Notes: generated by a model not told the origin, from the sequence alone. 64,000 nucleotides of DNA from Luteibacter mycovicinus (GCF_000745235.1 NZ_JQNL01000001.1:372001-436000); one strand, 5' to 3'. Counted from the stretch's first letter, positions 17,579 through 31,739 are shown. Made by a program: numbers and translations.

Positions 17579-19003
17579 ATGGCCGAACCGACCTTCTTCT
17601 GGCACGACTACGAAACCTTTGGCTCCGACCCGCGGCGGGACCGTCCCAGCCAGTTCGCCGGCATCCGCACCGACGCCAACCTGGAGATCGTCGGCGAGCC
17701 GCTGATGATCTACTGCCAGCCGCCGCGCGACATGCCGCCCCAGCCCGCGGCCTGCCTGATTACCGGCATCGCTCCGCAGCTGACCGCACGTGAAGGCCTG
17801 CGCGAAGCCGACTTCGCCGCCGCGATCCACGAGCAGCTGTCCGTGCCGGGTACCTGCACCGTGGGCTACAACTCGCTGCGCTTCGATGACGAGTTCACCC
17901 GGCATCTCCTGTACCGCAATTTCTACGAGCCGTACGGTCGCGAATGGGAGAACGGCAATTCCCGCTGGGACCTGATCGACCTCGTGCGCCTGTGCCAGGC
18001 GCTGCGCCCCGACGGCATCGTCTGGCCGACCCGTGAGGACGGCCTGCCCAGCTTCCGGCTCGAGCACCTGGCTACCGCCAATGGGCTCAAGCAGGACCGC
18101 GCGCACGACGCGCTGTCCGATGTCGAAGCCCTGATCGCGCTCGCCCGCCTGATCCGCCGGCACCAGCCGAAGCTGTGGGACTGGTACTTCGCCCTGCGCC
18201 GCAAACAGCGTGTCTTCGAACTGCTGGACGTGGCGGCGATGACGCCGGTGGTGCACGTGTCGTCGCGCTATCCCGCCAGCCGCCAGTGCCTGACCGTGAT
18301 CGCGCCGCTGGCGGCGCATCCGTCGCGCGCCGGAGAAATCATCGTCTACGATCTCACGGCCGATCCCGCCGATCTGCTCGCGCTGGACGACGGCGATGTG
18401 GCCGACCGCGTGTTCACGTCGCGCGCCGACCTGCCCGAAGGGGTCGAACGCATCGCGTTGCGCACGATCAAGGCGAACAACGCGCCGGCGCTTGCGCCGC
18501 TTTCCGTCCTGAAGGGTGCCGACCACACCCGCCTCGGCCTGGACATGGACGCGGTCGAACGCCATCTCGCCCTTTTGCGCCAGGCGGAAGGCCTCGCCGA
18601 AAAGGTGCGGCGCATCTACGGTCAGGCCGGCCAGTTTCCGCCGGCCGAGGATCCGGAACTCGCGCTGTACGGCGGCTTCCTGCCCGATGCGGACAAGCGG
18701 CTGCTCGCCGAAGTACGTGCCACGCCGCCCGACCAGCTGGGCTCGCGTGGCTTCACATTCCGCGACCCGCGCTACGCGGAACTGCTGTTCCGTTATCGCG
18801 CGCGCAACTGGCCCGAAACCCTCTCGGTACAGGAGCACGAGCGCTGGGAGGCGTTTCGCGTCGCGCGCCTCACCCGCAGGGGCCCGCTGACCTCGCTCAC
18901 GCTCGACGAATACCAGCTCGAACTCACCGCCCTCCGCGCCCTGCCCGGCTCCCCGCTGCCCCTGCTCGACGAGCTGGAAGCGTGGGGCCACGAACTGCTC
19001 TGA
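17579..19003 (+). CDS. sbcB: Exodeoxyribonuclease I
   Basis: A 474-residue single-strand 3'-5' DNA exonuclease of recombination and mismatch repair. The N-terminal DEDDh domain shows [20 protein letters not shown] (Asp10, Glu12), the following [10 protein letters not shown], and [15 protein letters not shown] with the catalytic His/Asp. The middle and C-terminal SH3-like and helical extensions typical of ExoI follow, including the [18 protein letters not shown] segment. ATG 17579 is preferred over GTG 17573, which is two codons upstream; neither has a strong ribosome site. DUF2461 follows after 5 bp on the same strand. Confidence 0.95.
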   Translation: MAEPTFFWHDYETFGSDPRRDRPSQFAGIRTDANLEIVGEPLMIYCQPPRDMPPQPAACLITGIAPQLTAREGLREADFAAAIHEQLSVPGTCTVGYNSLRFDDEFTRHLLYRNFYEPYGREWENGNSRWDLIDLVRLCQALRPDGIVWPTREDGLPSFRLEHLATANGLKQDRAHDALSDVEALIALARLIRRHQPKLWDWYFALRRKQRVFELLDVAAMTPVVHVSSRYPASRQCLTVIAPLAAHPSRAGEIIVYDLTADPADLLALDDGDVADRVFTSRADLPEGVERIALRTIKANNAPALAPLSVLKGADHTRLGLDMDAVERHLALLRQAEGLAEKVRRIYGQAGQFPPAEDPELALYGGFLPDADKRLLAEVRATPPDQLGSRGFTFRDPRYAELLFRYRARNWPETLSVQEHERWEAFRVARLTRRGPLTSLTLDEYQLELTALRALPGSPLPLLDELEAWGHELL

Positions 19004-19008
19004 CACCC

Positions 19009-19695
19009 ATGGCCCAGACTTATTTCACGCCTGCGACCTTTCGTTTCTTCAAGTCGCTCATGCGCAACAACAACCGCGAGTGGTTCCAGGATCACAAGGC
19101 GGATTACGAGCGTCACGTACGCGAGCCGTTCCTTCAGCTGATCGGCGACCTCGACGCGCCGCTGAAGAAGATCAGCCCGCATTACCGCGCCGATACGCGC
19201 AAGGTCGGCGGCTCGCTGTATCGCATTCATCGCGATACGCGCTTCGCCAATGACAAGCAGCCGTACAAGGGCTGGCAGGGATCGCGCTTCTTTCATGAGC
19301 GCCGGCATGAGATCCAGGCGCCCGGCTTTTATCTGCATATCCAGCCGGGCGAATGCTTCGCCGGTGGCGGCATGTGGCATCCCGAGCCGCCCGTGCTGAA
19401 GAAGCTGCGCGACTTTCTCGCGGACAACCCGGATTCATGGAAGCGGGCGACGCACGGGAAGGCGTTTCGCGAGCGCTTCGAGTTCTGGGGTGAAAGCCTG
19501 ACGCGGCCGCCGCGCGGGTTCGATCCGAACCATGAGCTGATCGAGGATCTGAAGCGGAAGAATTTCGCCGCCGGGCAGAATTTCGATGAGGAGATGGCGT
19601 GCTCGTCGGAGCTGCTTCCGTTTGTGGTGGACAGCTTCAGGCGGCTCGCGCCGATGGTGGATTATCTGTGTGCGGCGCAGGAGTTGGAGTTTTGA
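19009..19695 (+). CDS. DUF2461 domain protein (TIGR02453)
   Basis: A 228-residue protein of the DUF2461 family, recognised from FFKSLMRNNNREWFQDHK, RIHRDTRFANDKQPYK and the C-terminal half with FYLHIQPGECFAGGGMWHP. The function is unknown; no catalytic mechanism is established for the family. It starts 5 bp after the sbcB stop and is probably co-transcribed. The frame is open far upstream inside sbcB, but the start must be ATG 19009 because the family begins there. A REP pair follows, separating it from the convergent VOC gene. Confidence 0.88.
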   Translation: MAQTYFTPATFRFFKSLMRNNNREWFQDHKADYERHVREPFLQLIGDLDAPLKKISPHYRADTRKVGGSLYRIHRDTRFANDKQPYKGWQGSRFFHERRHEIQAPGFYLHIQPGECFAGGGMWHPEPPVLKKLRDFLADNPDSWKRATHGKAFRERFEFWGESLTRPPRGFDPNHELIEDLKRKNFAAGQNFDEEMACSSELLPFVVDSFRRLAPMVDYLCAAQELEF

Positions 19696-19716
19696 GGGGA
19701 TCGCGCGCGGACGGGC

Positions 19717-19795
19717 GTCGCGCGCGGGGCGCGCTCCTACATAGGGTATCGGCACCGGGTGCCGCCGTACCTGTAGGAGCCCGCCTTGCGGGCGA
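19717..19795. repeat. REP pair between DUF2461 gene and yaeR-like gene
   Basis: The left unit (19717-19740) reads GTCGCGCGCGGGGCGCGCTC and the right unit (19773-19795) GTAGGAGCCCGCCTTGCGGG, so the two arms belong to two sequence variants of the family. Between them is a separate small hairpin, GGTA..GGCACCGGGTGCC..TACC. Placed between convergent genes. Confidence 0.8.
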
Positions 19796-19806
19796 TTCAA
19801 CCCGCC

Positions 19807-20196
19807 TCAGTTCTCATACAACTCAATCGGCAAATGATCCGGGTCGGCAAAGAAGGTAAACCGCTTCCCCGTAAACTCGTCCACACGAATCGGCTCGCAA
19901 TCCACACCACGCTCCGCCAACGTCGCCACGACTGCATCGATATCGCCTACCGAAAACGCCAGGTGCCGCAGCCCCTGCGCCTCCGGCCGTGACGACCGCT
20001 TCGGCGGCGACGGAAACGAAAACAGCTCGATCTGCACGCCTGGGCTCACCTCCAGGTCCAGCTTCCACGAGTCACGCGCTTCGCGATACGCCTCGTGCAC
20101 CACGCGAAATCCTAACGTGTCGGTATAAAACGCCTTCGACTTCGCATAGTCGGAGCAGATGATCGCGACGTGGTGAATGGCCTCGAGCATCCCCAT
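19807..20196 (-). CDS. VOC family protein, YaeR/GloA2-like
   Basis: A 129-residue vicinal-oxygen-chelate protein with the glyoxalase I fold. IHHVAIICSDYAKSKAFYTDTLGF, the RHLAFSVGDIDAVV repeat and the terminal DPDHLPIELYEN with candidate metal-binding His and Glu are visible. It matches E. coli YaeR in size and motifs; the reaction is not established, a dicarbonyl-related role being the usual guess. ATG 20196 lies 3 bp after the epmA stop, so ligA-epmA-this gene form one minus-strand operon. Confidence 0.85.
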   Translation of the reverse strand: MGMLEAIHHVAIICSDYAKSKAFYTDTLGFRVVHEAYREARDSWKLDLEVSPGVQIELFSFPSPPKRSSRPEAQGLRHLAFSVGDIDAVVATLAERGVDCEPIRVDEFTGKRFTFFADPDHLPIELYEN

Positions 20197-20198
20197 CG

Positions 20199-23632
<3,434 letters not shown>

Positions 23633-23655
23633 TCAAAAGCAAGGTTTCGATCCGC

Positions 23656-23661
23656 TATAAT
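23656..23661 (+). promoter_or_regulatory. -10 element of the EmrB-like transporter gene
   Basis: A perfect TATAAT, 10 bp before ATG 23672, with a weak -35 candidate (TCAAAA or GTCAAA) 17-18 bp upstream. Transcription would start within a few bases of the start codon, so the mRNA could be leaderless. Confidence 0.55.
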
Positions 23662-23671
23662 CGCCCGGATC

Positions 23672-25156
23672 ATGCCCTCGACCGACGTCATTGACACCCC
23701 CATTTCGACCGACGTCCACGCCCTACCCACCGATCGACCGGCCCTCGCTCCGGCAGAGCCGTCCAGCAAGGCGCGTTATCGCGGCCTGATCTGGCTGGTG
23801 TCAGCCGCATTCTTCATGCAGGCGCTGGATTCGACGATCGTCAACACCGCGGTGCCCGCCATCTCCCACGCGCTGGAGGTGACGCCGCTGAGCATGCGCA
23901 CCGCCCTCACCAGCTACGTACTGACGCTGGCGATCTTCATCCCGATGAGCCCCTGGCTGTGCGATCGCTTCGGCACACGCCGCGTGTTCGGCGGCGCGAT
24001 CCTGGTCTTCGCGCTGGGCTCATTGCTGTGCGGTGTGGCCCAGAGCCTGCCGCAGCTGGTCGCCTCGCGTATCGTCCAGGGCCTGGGCGGCGCGGCGCTG
24101 ATGCCGGTGGGTCGCTACGTACTGGTGCGCAGTATCGATCGCCGGGAGTTCGTCAGTTCGATGACGACGGTGGCCACCTTCGGCCTGCTGGGATCGGTGG
24201 TCGGCCCGCTGGTCGGCGGCGCGCTGGTCGAGTTCACCAACTGGCGGCTGATCTTCCTTATCAATGTCCCGGTCGGCATCGTCGGACTGCTGCTGAATCG
24301 CCGCGAGATGCCGGACTACCGGCTGGATACCGCGCACCGTTTCGATACGCTGGGCTTCATCCTGTTTGCCGGCGCATCGGCGCTGCTGCTGATGGCCGCC
24401 GAGACCGCCGGTGGCGACGGCCACTGGCCCCTCGTGCTCGGTTATGCGGTTGCCGCGATCGCGACGGGCATGCTTTACGTCCGGCATAGCCGTCGTACCG
24501 AGTTCCCGGTGAGCGACCTATCGCTGCTGAAGGTGCGCAGCGTGTGGGTTTCGCTGGCCGGCAACCTGTTCACGCGGCTGGGCGTTTCCGGCATGTATCT
24601 GCTGCTGGTGCTGTTCCTGCAGATCGGTTGCGGCTGGTCGCCCCTTGTAGCCGGCATGATGATGGTGCCGCAGGCGATCGGCTCGATCTCGGTCAAGCCT
24701 TTCATCAACCGTCTGCTCACTCAGTTCGGCTATCGCCGCCTGCTGCTCGGCAACACCATCGCCGTCTCGGCCGTACTTTGCTCCTTCGCGCTGCTTTCGG
24801 CCGACACGCCGGCCTGGGTCACCGTCATTTTCGTCTACGTCTACGGCGCGGTGATGTCCTTGCAGTACACCTCGATGAACACGCTGGCCTATGTGGACCT
24901 GGACGTGCAGTACGCCTCGCAGGCGTCCTCGATGGCCTCGACCGCGCAGTATCTGTCGATGAGCTTCGGCATCGCGCTGGCATCCTTGCTGATGGCCGGT
25001 TTCCTCGGTTCGCATAACGCCCAGGGCTATGTCTGGGCGTTCCGCTGGTCGGTCATCGTGCTCGGGCTGATCACCCTCAGTGCCAGCTGGATCTTCAGCC
25101 GTCTGCACGATCCGCGGACGGCACCCGATCGCTCTTCGACGCCTGGTAAGCCGTAA
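23672..25156 (+). CDS. EmrB/QacA-type MFS transporter (DHA2)
   Basis: A 494-residue inner-membrane drug/proton antiporter with 12-14 helices. The family motif around FFMQALDSTIVNTAVPAIS at the first helix, motif A variant CDRFGTRRVFGG and motif C-like GLLGSVVGPLVGGALVEFTNWR are present. An N-terminal cytoplasmic tail of about 40 Pro/Thr-rich residues precedes helix 1; there is no alternative start nearby. There is no adjacent membrane fusion protein or TetR/MarR regulator, so it may act alone. Its last 62 bp overlap the 3' end of the convergent photolyase gene. The promoter sits almost on the start codon. Confidence 0.92.
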   Translation: MPSTDVIDTPISTDVHALPTDRPALAPAEPSSKARYRGLIWLVSAAFFMQALDSTIVNTAVPAISHALEVTPLSMRTALTSYVLTLAIFIPMSPWLCDRFGTRRVFGGAILVFALGSLLCGVAQSLPQLVASRIVQGLGGAALMPVGRYVLVRSIDRREFVSSMTTVATFGLLGSVVGPLVGGALVEFTNWRLIFLINVPVGIVGLLLNRREMPDYRLDTAHRFDTLGFILFAGASALLLMAAETAGGDGHWPLVLGYAVAAIATGMLYVRHSRRTEFPVSDLSLLKVRSVWVSLAGNLFTRLGVSGMYLLLVLFLQIGCGWSPLVAGMMMVPQAIGSISVKPFINRLLTQFGYRRLLLGNTIAVSAVLCSFALLSADTPAWVTVIFVYVYGAVMSLQYTSMNTLAYVDLDVQYASQASSMASTAQYLSMSFGIALASLLMAGFLGSHNAQGYVWAFRWSVIVLGLITLSASWIFSRLHDPRTAPDRSSTPGKP

Positions 25157-26534
25157 GCGCGTCGTCGCGCGTGGCCTTCAGGTCGACCAGCGGGCGCGGG
25201 TAGCCCGACGCCTTCAGGAACGCTTCGTCTTCCCACGGCGCATGCACCAGGCGTCCGGGCGCATCGCGAAGCTCAGGCACCCAGCGCCGGATGTATGCCC
25301 CGTCCTTGTCGAATTTCTCCGACTGCGTCACCGGGTTGAAGATACGGAAGTACGGCGCGGCATCGGCGCCGCTGCCCGCCACCCACTGCCAGCCCAGAGC
25401 GTTGTTGGCCAGGTCCGCGTCGACCAGCGTGTCCCAGAACCACTTCGAGCCCAGCACCCAGTGCTGACGCATGTTCTTCGTCAGCAGGCTGGCGACCAGC
25501 ATGCGCACGCGGTTGTGCATCCAGCCGGTGGCCCAGAGCTGCCGCATGCCCGCATCGACGATGGGGATGCCCGTCTTGCCCTGCTTCCAGCGGCGCAACG
25601 CGTGCGCATCGCGCTTCGCCCAGGGGAATCGGTTGAACTTCGGGTTGAAGTTTTCTTTCGGGGTTTTGGGGAAGTGGAACAGCAGGTGATGCGCGAACTC
25701 GCGCCAGCCGAGCTGCCGCAGATAGGGCTCGATGTCGGGCTTTTTCTTCGTCCTTGCCGCGTGGGCGCGCAGACCCGCGGCGATCTGGAGGGGCGATATC
25801 TCACCCCAGTGCAGATGCGGCGACATCCTTGACGTGCCATGCCTCGCAGGCAGGTCGCGACCTTCCACGTAGTGGCCCACGGCATCGTCGGCAAAGAGTT
25901 CGAGCATCTCGTGAGCGCCCCGCTCGCCCGGCGTCCATTCGTCGAAGCCTCTGGCCCAGTCGAGTGTCGGCAACAGCGCCAGGTCGTCCAGCGCCATCGA
26001 CGTCGGCAGGCCCGCCAGGTGCATGGGGGACGGCGCCTCGACCGGCCCGACCTCGTCGATCCGCGTGCGGAGGTTGCGCCAGAACGGCGTGAACACCCGG
26101 TAGGGCTCGTCCTGCTTCGTGGCGATGTCCCAGGGCTCGCACCACAGCGACGCGTTGAACGAGGCGACGTCGATACCGTCCTCCTCCAGCGCCTTGCGCA
26201 CGGCCTTGTCGCGACGGATGACCTTCGGTTCGTAGAGCCGGTTGAAGTACACGGCCGTGGCGCCGGTGGCCTCGATGGCTGCGCGCAGCGAATCGAGGCT
26301 CGACCCCTGCAGAATCTGCAGCGACCCGCGATGTGCGCCAAGCGAGGCATCGAGCGCCGCGAGGGAATGGTGCAGCCACCAGCGCCCGGCGGCGCCGGGT
26401 GCCCACTCGCCCTCCTCCTCCGGGGCGTGGATGTACAGCGGCACGACGTGGTCGTGCGCCTTCATCGCCTCGACGAGAGCGGGGTTATCTGCAAGACGAA
26501 GATCGCGGCGGAACCACAGGATGGCGGTAGTCAT
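25095..26534 (-). CDS. phrB: Deoxyribodipyrimidine photolyase
   Basis: A 479-residue class I CPD photolyase, which uses blue light and reduced FAD to split pyrimidine dimers. The N-terminal alpha/beta antenna domain starts TTAILWFRRDLRLADNPAL. The FAD domain shows GTSRMSPHLHWGEISP, WREFAHHLLFHFP, and WMHNRVRMLVASLLTKNM followed by the block around ANNALGWQWVAGSGADAAPY. It ends with a short charged tail. Start ATG 26534 removes an upstream extension lacking the family sequence. The last 62 bp overlap the MFS transporter tail to tail. It is divergent from the glycine-zipper gene. Confidence 0.95.
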   Translation of the reverse strand: MTTAILWFRRDLRLADNPALVEAMKAHDHVVPLYIHAPEEEGEWAPGAAGRWWLHHSLAALDASLGAHRGSLQILQGSSLDSLRAAIEATGATAVYFNRLYEPKVIRRDKAVRKALEEDGIDVASFNASLWCEPWDIATKQDEPYRVFTPFWRNLRTRIDEVGPVEAPSPMHLAGLPTSMALDDLALLPTLDWARGFDEWTPGERGAHEMLELFADDAVGHYVEGRDLPARHGTSRMSPHLHWGEISPLQIAAGLRAHAARTKKKPDIEPYLRQLGWREFAHHLLFHFPKTPKENFNPKFNRFPWAKRDAHALRRWKQGKTGIPIVDAGMRQLWATGWMHNRVRMLVASLLTKNMRQHWVLGSKWFWDTLVDADLANNALGWQWVAGSGADAAPYFRIFNPVTQSEKFDKDGAYIRRWVPELRDAPGRLVHAPWEDEAFLKASGYPRPLVDLKATRDDALTAYQASKSDRVPSADRADG

Positions 26535-26651
26535 GCCCCTAGTATCCAGTCTTTGTGTGAAGTGTGAATCGTGCTCGCCATCCATTCAGCAGCGATGCTT
26601 AGACTGGTCCCACTACGGCACCGTCCCCGCCGTTCGAATGAGGAGTTTTCC

Positions 26652-27101
26652 ATGAACGTCAAGACCGTCCTCGGCCTTCCCCTGGCCGCCCTGCTCGCCA
26701 CGGCGGCAGTCGCGCCGGCCTCGGCCGCCACGCTGACCCGCAGCGACGGCATCTACGTCCGCTGCGACCAGTGCGGCGTCGTCCAGAGCATCGAACACAA
26801 CGTCGTCCAGGGCCGCGACCACGGCACCGCGGGTGCGGTCATCGGCGCCATCGCCGGCGGCGTCCTCGGCAACCAGGTCGGCAGGGGCAACGGCCGCAAG
26901 CTGGCTACTGTCGGCGGCGCGGTGGGCGGCGGCTTCGCCGGTAACGCGATCGGCAAAGGTGGCGGCAGCGAGAGCTACACGCTGCGTCTGAAGATGGGCG
27001 GTGGTGGGTACACCAATGTCCAGGTGAAGGATGCGAGCGCCATTCGCCAGGGCGACATCGTGGTGGTGGACGAGAACGGGAACGTGTCGCGGGTGCAGTA
27101 A
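26652..27101 (+). CDS. Glycine-zipper 2TM domain envelope protein
   Basis: A 149-residue exported protein. Signal peptide about 1-25 (VAPASA/AT), a short Cys pair (RCDQCG), then a glycine zipper typical of the SlyB/Rick_17kDa family (GAVIGAIAGGVLGNQVGRGN), and a C-terminal beta region ending in DIVVVDENGNVSRVQ. There is no lipobox cysteine at the cleavage site, unlike SlyB, so it is periplasmic or outer-membrane associated. AGGAG lies 6 bases upstream of ATG 26652. A strong terminator follows. The family is linked to envelope integrity; a precise role is not known. Confidence 0.88.
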   Translation: MNVKTVLGLPLAALLATAAVAPASAATLTRSDGIYVRCDQCGVVQSIEHNVVQGRDHGTAGAVIGAIAGGVLGNQVGRGNGRKLATVGGAVGGGFAGNAIGKGGGSESYTLRLKMGGGGYTNVQVKDASAIRQGDIVVVDENGNVSRVQ

Positions 27102-27130
27102 CAGGCGCTCCGACTTCTTCGCTATTCGAA

Positions 27131-27156
27131 GGCCGGTCTTTTGACCGGCCTTTTTT
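27131..27156 (+). terminator. Intrinsic terminator of the glycine-zipper gene
   Basis: Stem GGCCGGTC / GACCGGCC (27131-27138, 27143-27150), loop TTTT, then six T residues. It ends about 30 bp after the stop codon. Confidence 0.93.
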
Positions 27157-27224
27157 GTGTGCTTTAAGCTGAGGGCTCGGCTTCGCCATCGCGTTTGGCT
27201 TTCCGCGTTCGGGCGGCACGAGCA

Positions 27225-27464
27225 AGAGCCGGCGGGTGCCACCCTCGCGCCCACGCCTGCGGCGACCCCTCAGGGAAAGGCCGCTACCGCGGCCGTATTT
27301 CAATGGCCTACGGCCGGGTCGGGCTCCGACTGGGGGTTTTCGAGTCGGCTGTCCCTGCCTCCCCGAAAACGGCCGGTCATCCGTGACCGGCCCCCTTGCG
27401 GGCCTCTTCCAGTCGGAGCCCTCGCCTGCGGCTACCGGACGCGAGGGTGGCACCCGCCGGCTCT
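27225..27464. repeat. 240-bp complex palindromic element
   Basis: Within the 490-bp non-coding stretch 27102-27594. Outer arms 27225-27249 and 27440-27464 are perfect 25-bp reverse complements (AGAGCCGGCGGGTGCCACCC...). Inside lie a second pair GGCTCCGACTGG / CCAGTCGGAGCC (27322-27333, 27409-27420), a third pair GTTTTCG / CGAAAAC (27336-27342, 27364-27370), and separate hairpins at 27279-27294, 27305-27315 and 27371-27392. The nesting would fold as one branched structure. Reading frames here are Arg/Pro-rich and look non-coding. I see no transposase. It could be a MITE-like element or a structured RNA; the identity is unknown. Beyond it, 27465-27594 holds nothing I recognise. Confidence 0.8.
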
Positions 27465-27594
27465 TTCGGACGGTAAGGCAGCGTGGGGTCGAGCGGCGGT
27501 TCGCTCCGTGACTGGGCCGCTAGCCGAGCCCCTGGGCATCTGTAGCAGTTGAAGGTGCTTGCGCCTTATCGGCTCGCTTCCGACGATGAACTCA

Positions 27595-28527
27595 TCAAAC
27601 CTTGTTGAACTTTGAAAGTTGCGCTGGATCCGCGTCCTCGAACCTCACAACGCCAAAGTCCCTGGACGTGAGAAGGCGGCGCTTCTCCTGACCTGTCACC
27701 GTGTCTTTCTCGCCAAATAGCGCGCTGGACAAGATCCAGGCCTTCGCTGGATCTGAGTACTTGAATGCATAGGTATTCGACCATCGCTCACGGCCGCCCC
27801 CACTCGTCACGACCAGCAGTCGACCTTGCGCCAGCCATACGTAGGCTAGCGGGTCATCACCGTGCAGCCCACCACATCCTGCGCAAGGAACAAGCCGTGA
27901 ATTACTCACGGCTTTTCGCAACCGACCCTCGCCGTCGGGAACGAACAGCTCCACCGAGCGATCGGACTTCGAATCTGAACTTGCGGTCGTCACTAAAACC
28001 GCGCCCGGCGTCGAAGAGTCCGATAAAAATCCCGGTTGATACGCGTATACGGACCCGCCTGGCGGCGCGAATGCGCCATATTCGCCACGCCAGGACGGAT
28101 CGTCAGTGGCGATAAGCCGATCTATGTTTCCAGACGTCAGGGCGACCTCAAGAGCGGATGCACGGCGCGCAGTGAATACGACGGCGCAATCATTCGCCGT
28201 CAACGGCTTGCCTTGCCCGTCCTCTTTGCTATTGGCACAAACGCCATCGCGCGCAGAAATCCATGCCCGCTCACTTGCCCTCAGCTCAGATCGCTGTTCG
28301 ACCGGGAGTTTGCTCAGGAGTGTCCGGTAAGCCGCATTCAAGCGCACATCCTGGAATCCGAATTCATTACGCGAGCAGCCGATCCAATCGAGGTCAGGAC
28401 CCTCGGTAGCGTCAAGACAGGCCGCATATCCCGGACGGATGCCGATGAAGGAAGCGGCGCCCGCGACTGATTGGAGCGAAAAAAGAAGCCCGCATACGCC
28501 GACGACCCAAGCTGTTCCATGCTTCAT
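27595..28527 (-). CDS. Secreted LprI-N-like (DUF1311) protein with unknown C-terminal domain
   Basis: A 310-residue exported protein with a signal peptide of about 24 residues. Residues about 35-130 match the LprI/DUF1311 lysozyme-inhibitor-like domain: a cysteine, LNAAYRTLLSKLPVEQRSEL and RASERAWISARDGVC, ending in another Cys. The rest (about 150-310) is beta-rich with a CAGCGG pair and a tail of VRFEDADPAQLSKF, which I cannot assign. Codon use is less GC-rich than neighbours (many AAT, ATA, AAA, TCG mixes), suggesting a later arrival. It lies between a palindromic element and lpxK and starts 25 bp after lpxK on the same strand. Confidence 0.75.
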   Translation of the reverse strand: MKHGTAWVVGVCGLLFSLQSVAGAASFIGIRPGYAACLDATEGPDLDWIGCSRNEFGFQDVRLNAAYRTLLSKLPVEQRSELRASERAWISARDGVCANSKEDGQGKPLTANDCAVVFTARRASALEVALTSGNIDRLIATDDPSWRGEYGAFAPPGGSVYAYQPGFLSDSSTPGAVLVTTASSDSKSDRSVELFVPDGEGRLRKAVSNSRLVPCAGCGGLHGDDPLAYVWLAQGRLLVVTSGGGRERWSNTYAFKYSDPAKAWILSSALFGEKDTVTGQEKRRLLTSRDFGVVRFEDADPAQLSKFNKV

Positions 28528-28552
28528 GCGAACTCCAGTCAGAAAACCTTAT

Positions 28553-29536
28553 CTATGATCGCTTACGTGCGACGCACGCCGCGACTTCGTCATAAAACGA
28601 CGGCGGCAACGACGCACTCACCGGGACGCGCCACCAGTTCTCGCGCGCAAACGAACGACATTTCACCGCGTCCTTGTCAGTCATCAGGACGGGGCAACCG
28701 TCGGCGAACGTCAAGTCGTCGCGGGTGAATGCATGATGGTCGGCGAACGGGTGACCGTCCACGGCGATGCCCTGCGCGGTCAGGCTGGCGAAGAACCGCG
28801 CCGGATTGCCGATGCCTGCGACGGCATGTGCGGGGCGGCCGGCGAAGTCGGCGAGCGGTGCCGTGCGCGAGGGGTCGGCCATGTTGATCGCGATGCCGCC
28901 TTCCAGCGTCATGACGATTTCGTTCGGCTGACCGGTGTGGCCGTTGACGACGATGAAGTCGACTTGTGCGAGGCGACTGGCCGGTTCGCGCAGCGGGCCC
29001 GCAGGCAGCAGGTGGCCGTTGCCGAGGCGGCGCTCGCCGTCGATGACGCAGATTTCCACGTCGCGACCGAGGCGGTGGTGCTGCAGGCCATCGTCGGCGA
29101 GGATCAGATCGCAACCCGCATCGATCAGGAGTTGCGCGGCTTCGGGACGCTCGCGACCGATGGCGACAGGAAAGCCGCTCTGGCGGATCAGGGTGGGCTC
29201 GTCGCCGACCTTCGAGGGATCGTCGCTGCCGGTGAGCAGGTACGGGCCACGCTCGGACCCACCGTACCCGCGGCTCACGATGCCGGGCTTGAACCCGCGC
29301 TCGGCCATCGCTCTGGCCAGCGCGACGATCAGCGGTGTTTTTCCGGTACCGCCGATGGTGATATTGCCCACCACGACAACCGGCACGGACAGCTTCACAA
29401 CGCTCGATGCGTCACGTCGAAAACGTTCCGCGCGACGAGCGACAACGGCGCGGTACAACGCTTCAAGAGGCAGCGTCCACAAGGGCGGCTTCCCGCCCCC
29501 GTACCAACGCCTCTGTAACGACGTACCGAGGGCCAC
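28553..29536 (-). CDS. lpxK: Tetraacyldisaccharide 4'-kinase (lipid A)
   Basis: A 327-residue inner-membrane-associated kinase that adds the 4' phosphate to the lipid A precursor. The N-terminal membrane helix region (WTLPLEALYRAVVARRAERF) is followed by the P-loop GNITIGGTGKT (57-67), the SRGYGG segment, DDGLQHHRLGRD with catalytic Asp/His, and DKDAVKC in the C-terminal part. Start is GTG 29536, 2 bp after msbA. Last gene of the exbB-exbD-msbA-lpxK operon; kdsB, often next in related species, is replaced by the LprI-like gene. Confidence 0.95.
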   Translation of the reverse strand: MALGTSLQRRWYGGGKPPLWTLPLEALYRAVVARRAERFRRDASSVVKLSVPVVVVGNITIGGTGKTPLIVALARAMAERGFKPGIVSRGYGGSERGPYLLTGSDDPSKVGDEPTLIRQSGFPVAIGRERPEAAQLLIDAGCDLILADDGLQHHRLGRDVEICVIDGERRLGNGHLLPAGPLREPASRLAQVDFIVVNGHTGQPNEIVMTLEGGIAINMADPSRTAPLADFAGRPAHAVAGIGNPARFFASLTAQGIAVDGHPFADHHAFTRDDLTFADGCPVLMTDKDAVKCRSFARENWWRVPVSASLPPSFYDEVAACVARKRS

Positions 29537-29538
29537 GG

Positions 29539-31310
<1,772 letters not shown>

Positions 31311-31314
<4 letters not shown>

Positions 31315-31739
31315 TGGGCCGAAGCCGCCTCGGACGGCGTCGTGGCGATGGACAGGCGGGTAAAGCCGACCTGGCCCAGCGCATCCATGGCGCGCACGAC
31401 ATTCTGGTGGGGGGTCATGGCATCGGCGCGGATCACCACGAGGCGATTGCGATCGTCGCCCGCGACGCGCTGGATGGCGGTCTTGAGCGGCTCGATGCCC
31501 TCGCCCATCACTTCGTCGCTGCCGACGGAGTAATGGCCGTCGCGGTCGATGACCACGTTGAGCGCGTTGTCGGTGCCTTCGCGCGCCTCACTGTCCGCCT
31601 TGGGCAGGTTGACCTTGAGGCGCGAATGCTGGACGAAGGTGGTGCTGAGCACGAAGAACATCAGCAGGGTGAGCAGGACGTCGATCAGCGAGATCACGTT
31701 GATCTCGAAGTCGTCCTCACGGCGGGAACCGATGCGCAT
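31311..31739 (-). CDS. exbD: ExbD/TolR family biopolymer transport protein
   Basis: A 142-residue protein with one transmembrane helix near the N-terminus (INVISLIDVLLTLLMFFVLST) carrying the proton-conducting Asp, and a periplasmic domain with LPKADSEA and VIRADAMTPHQNVV. It works with ExbB to use the proton motive force. Genomic linkage to msbA/lpxK and comEC is known in xanthomonads, Francisella and others, and differs from TonB-linked exbBD. It starts 3 bp after exbB and overlaps msbA by 4 bp. Confidence 0.93.

Noticed and set aside
27157..27552. Several overlapping ORFs in the 27.2-27.5 kb gap
   Set aside because: They are translations of the palindromic element, Pro/Arg/Gly-rich in every frame and without ribosome sites.
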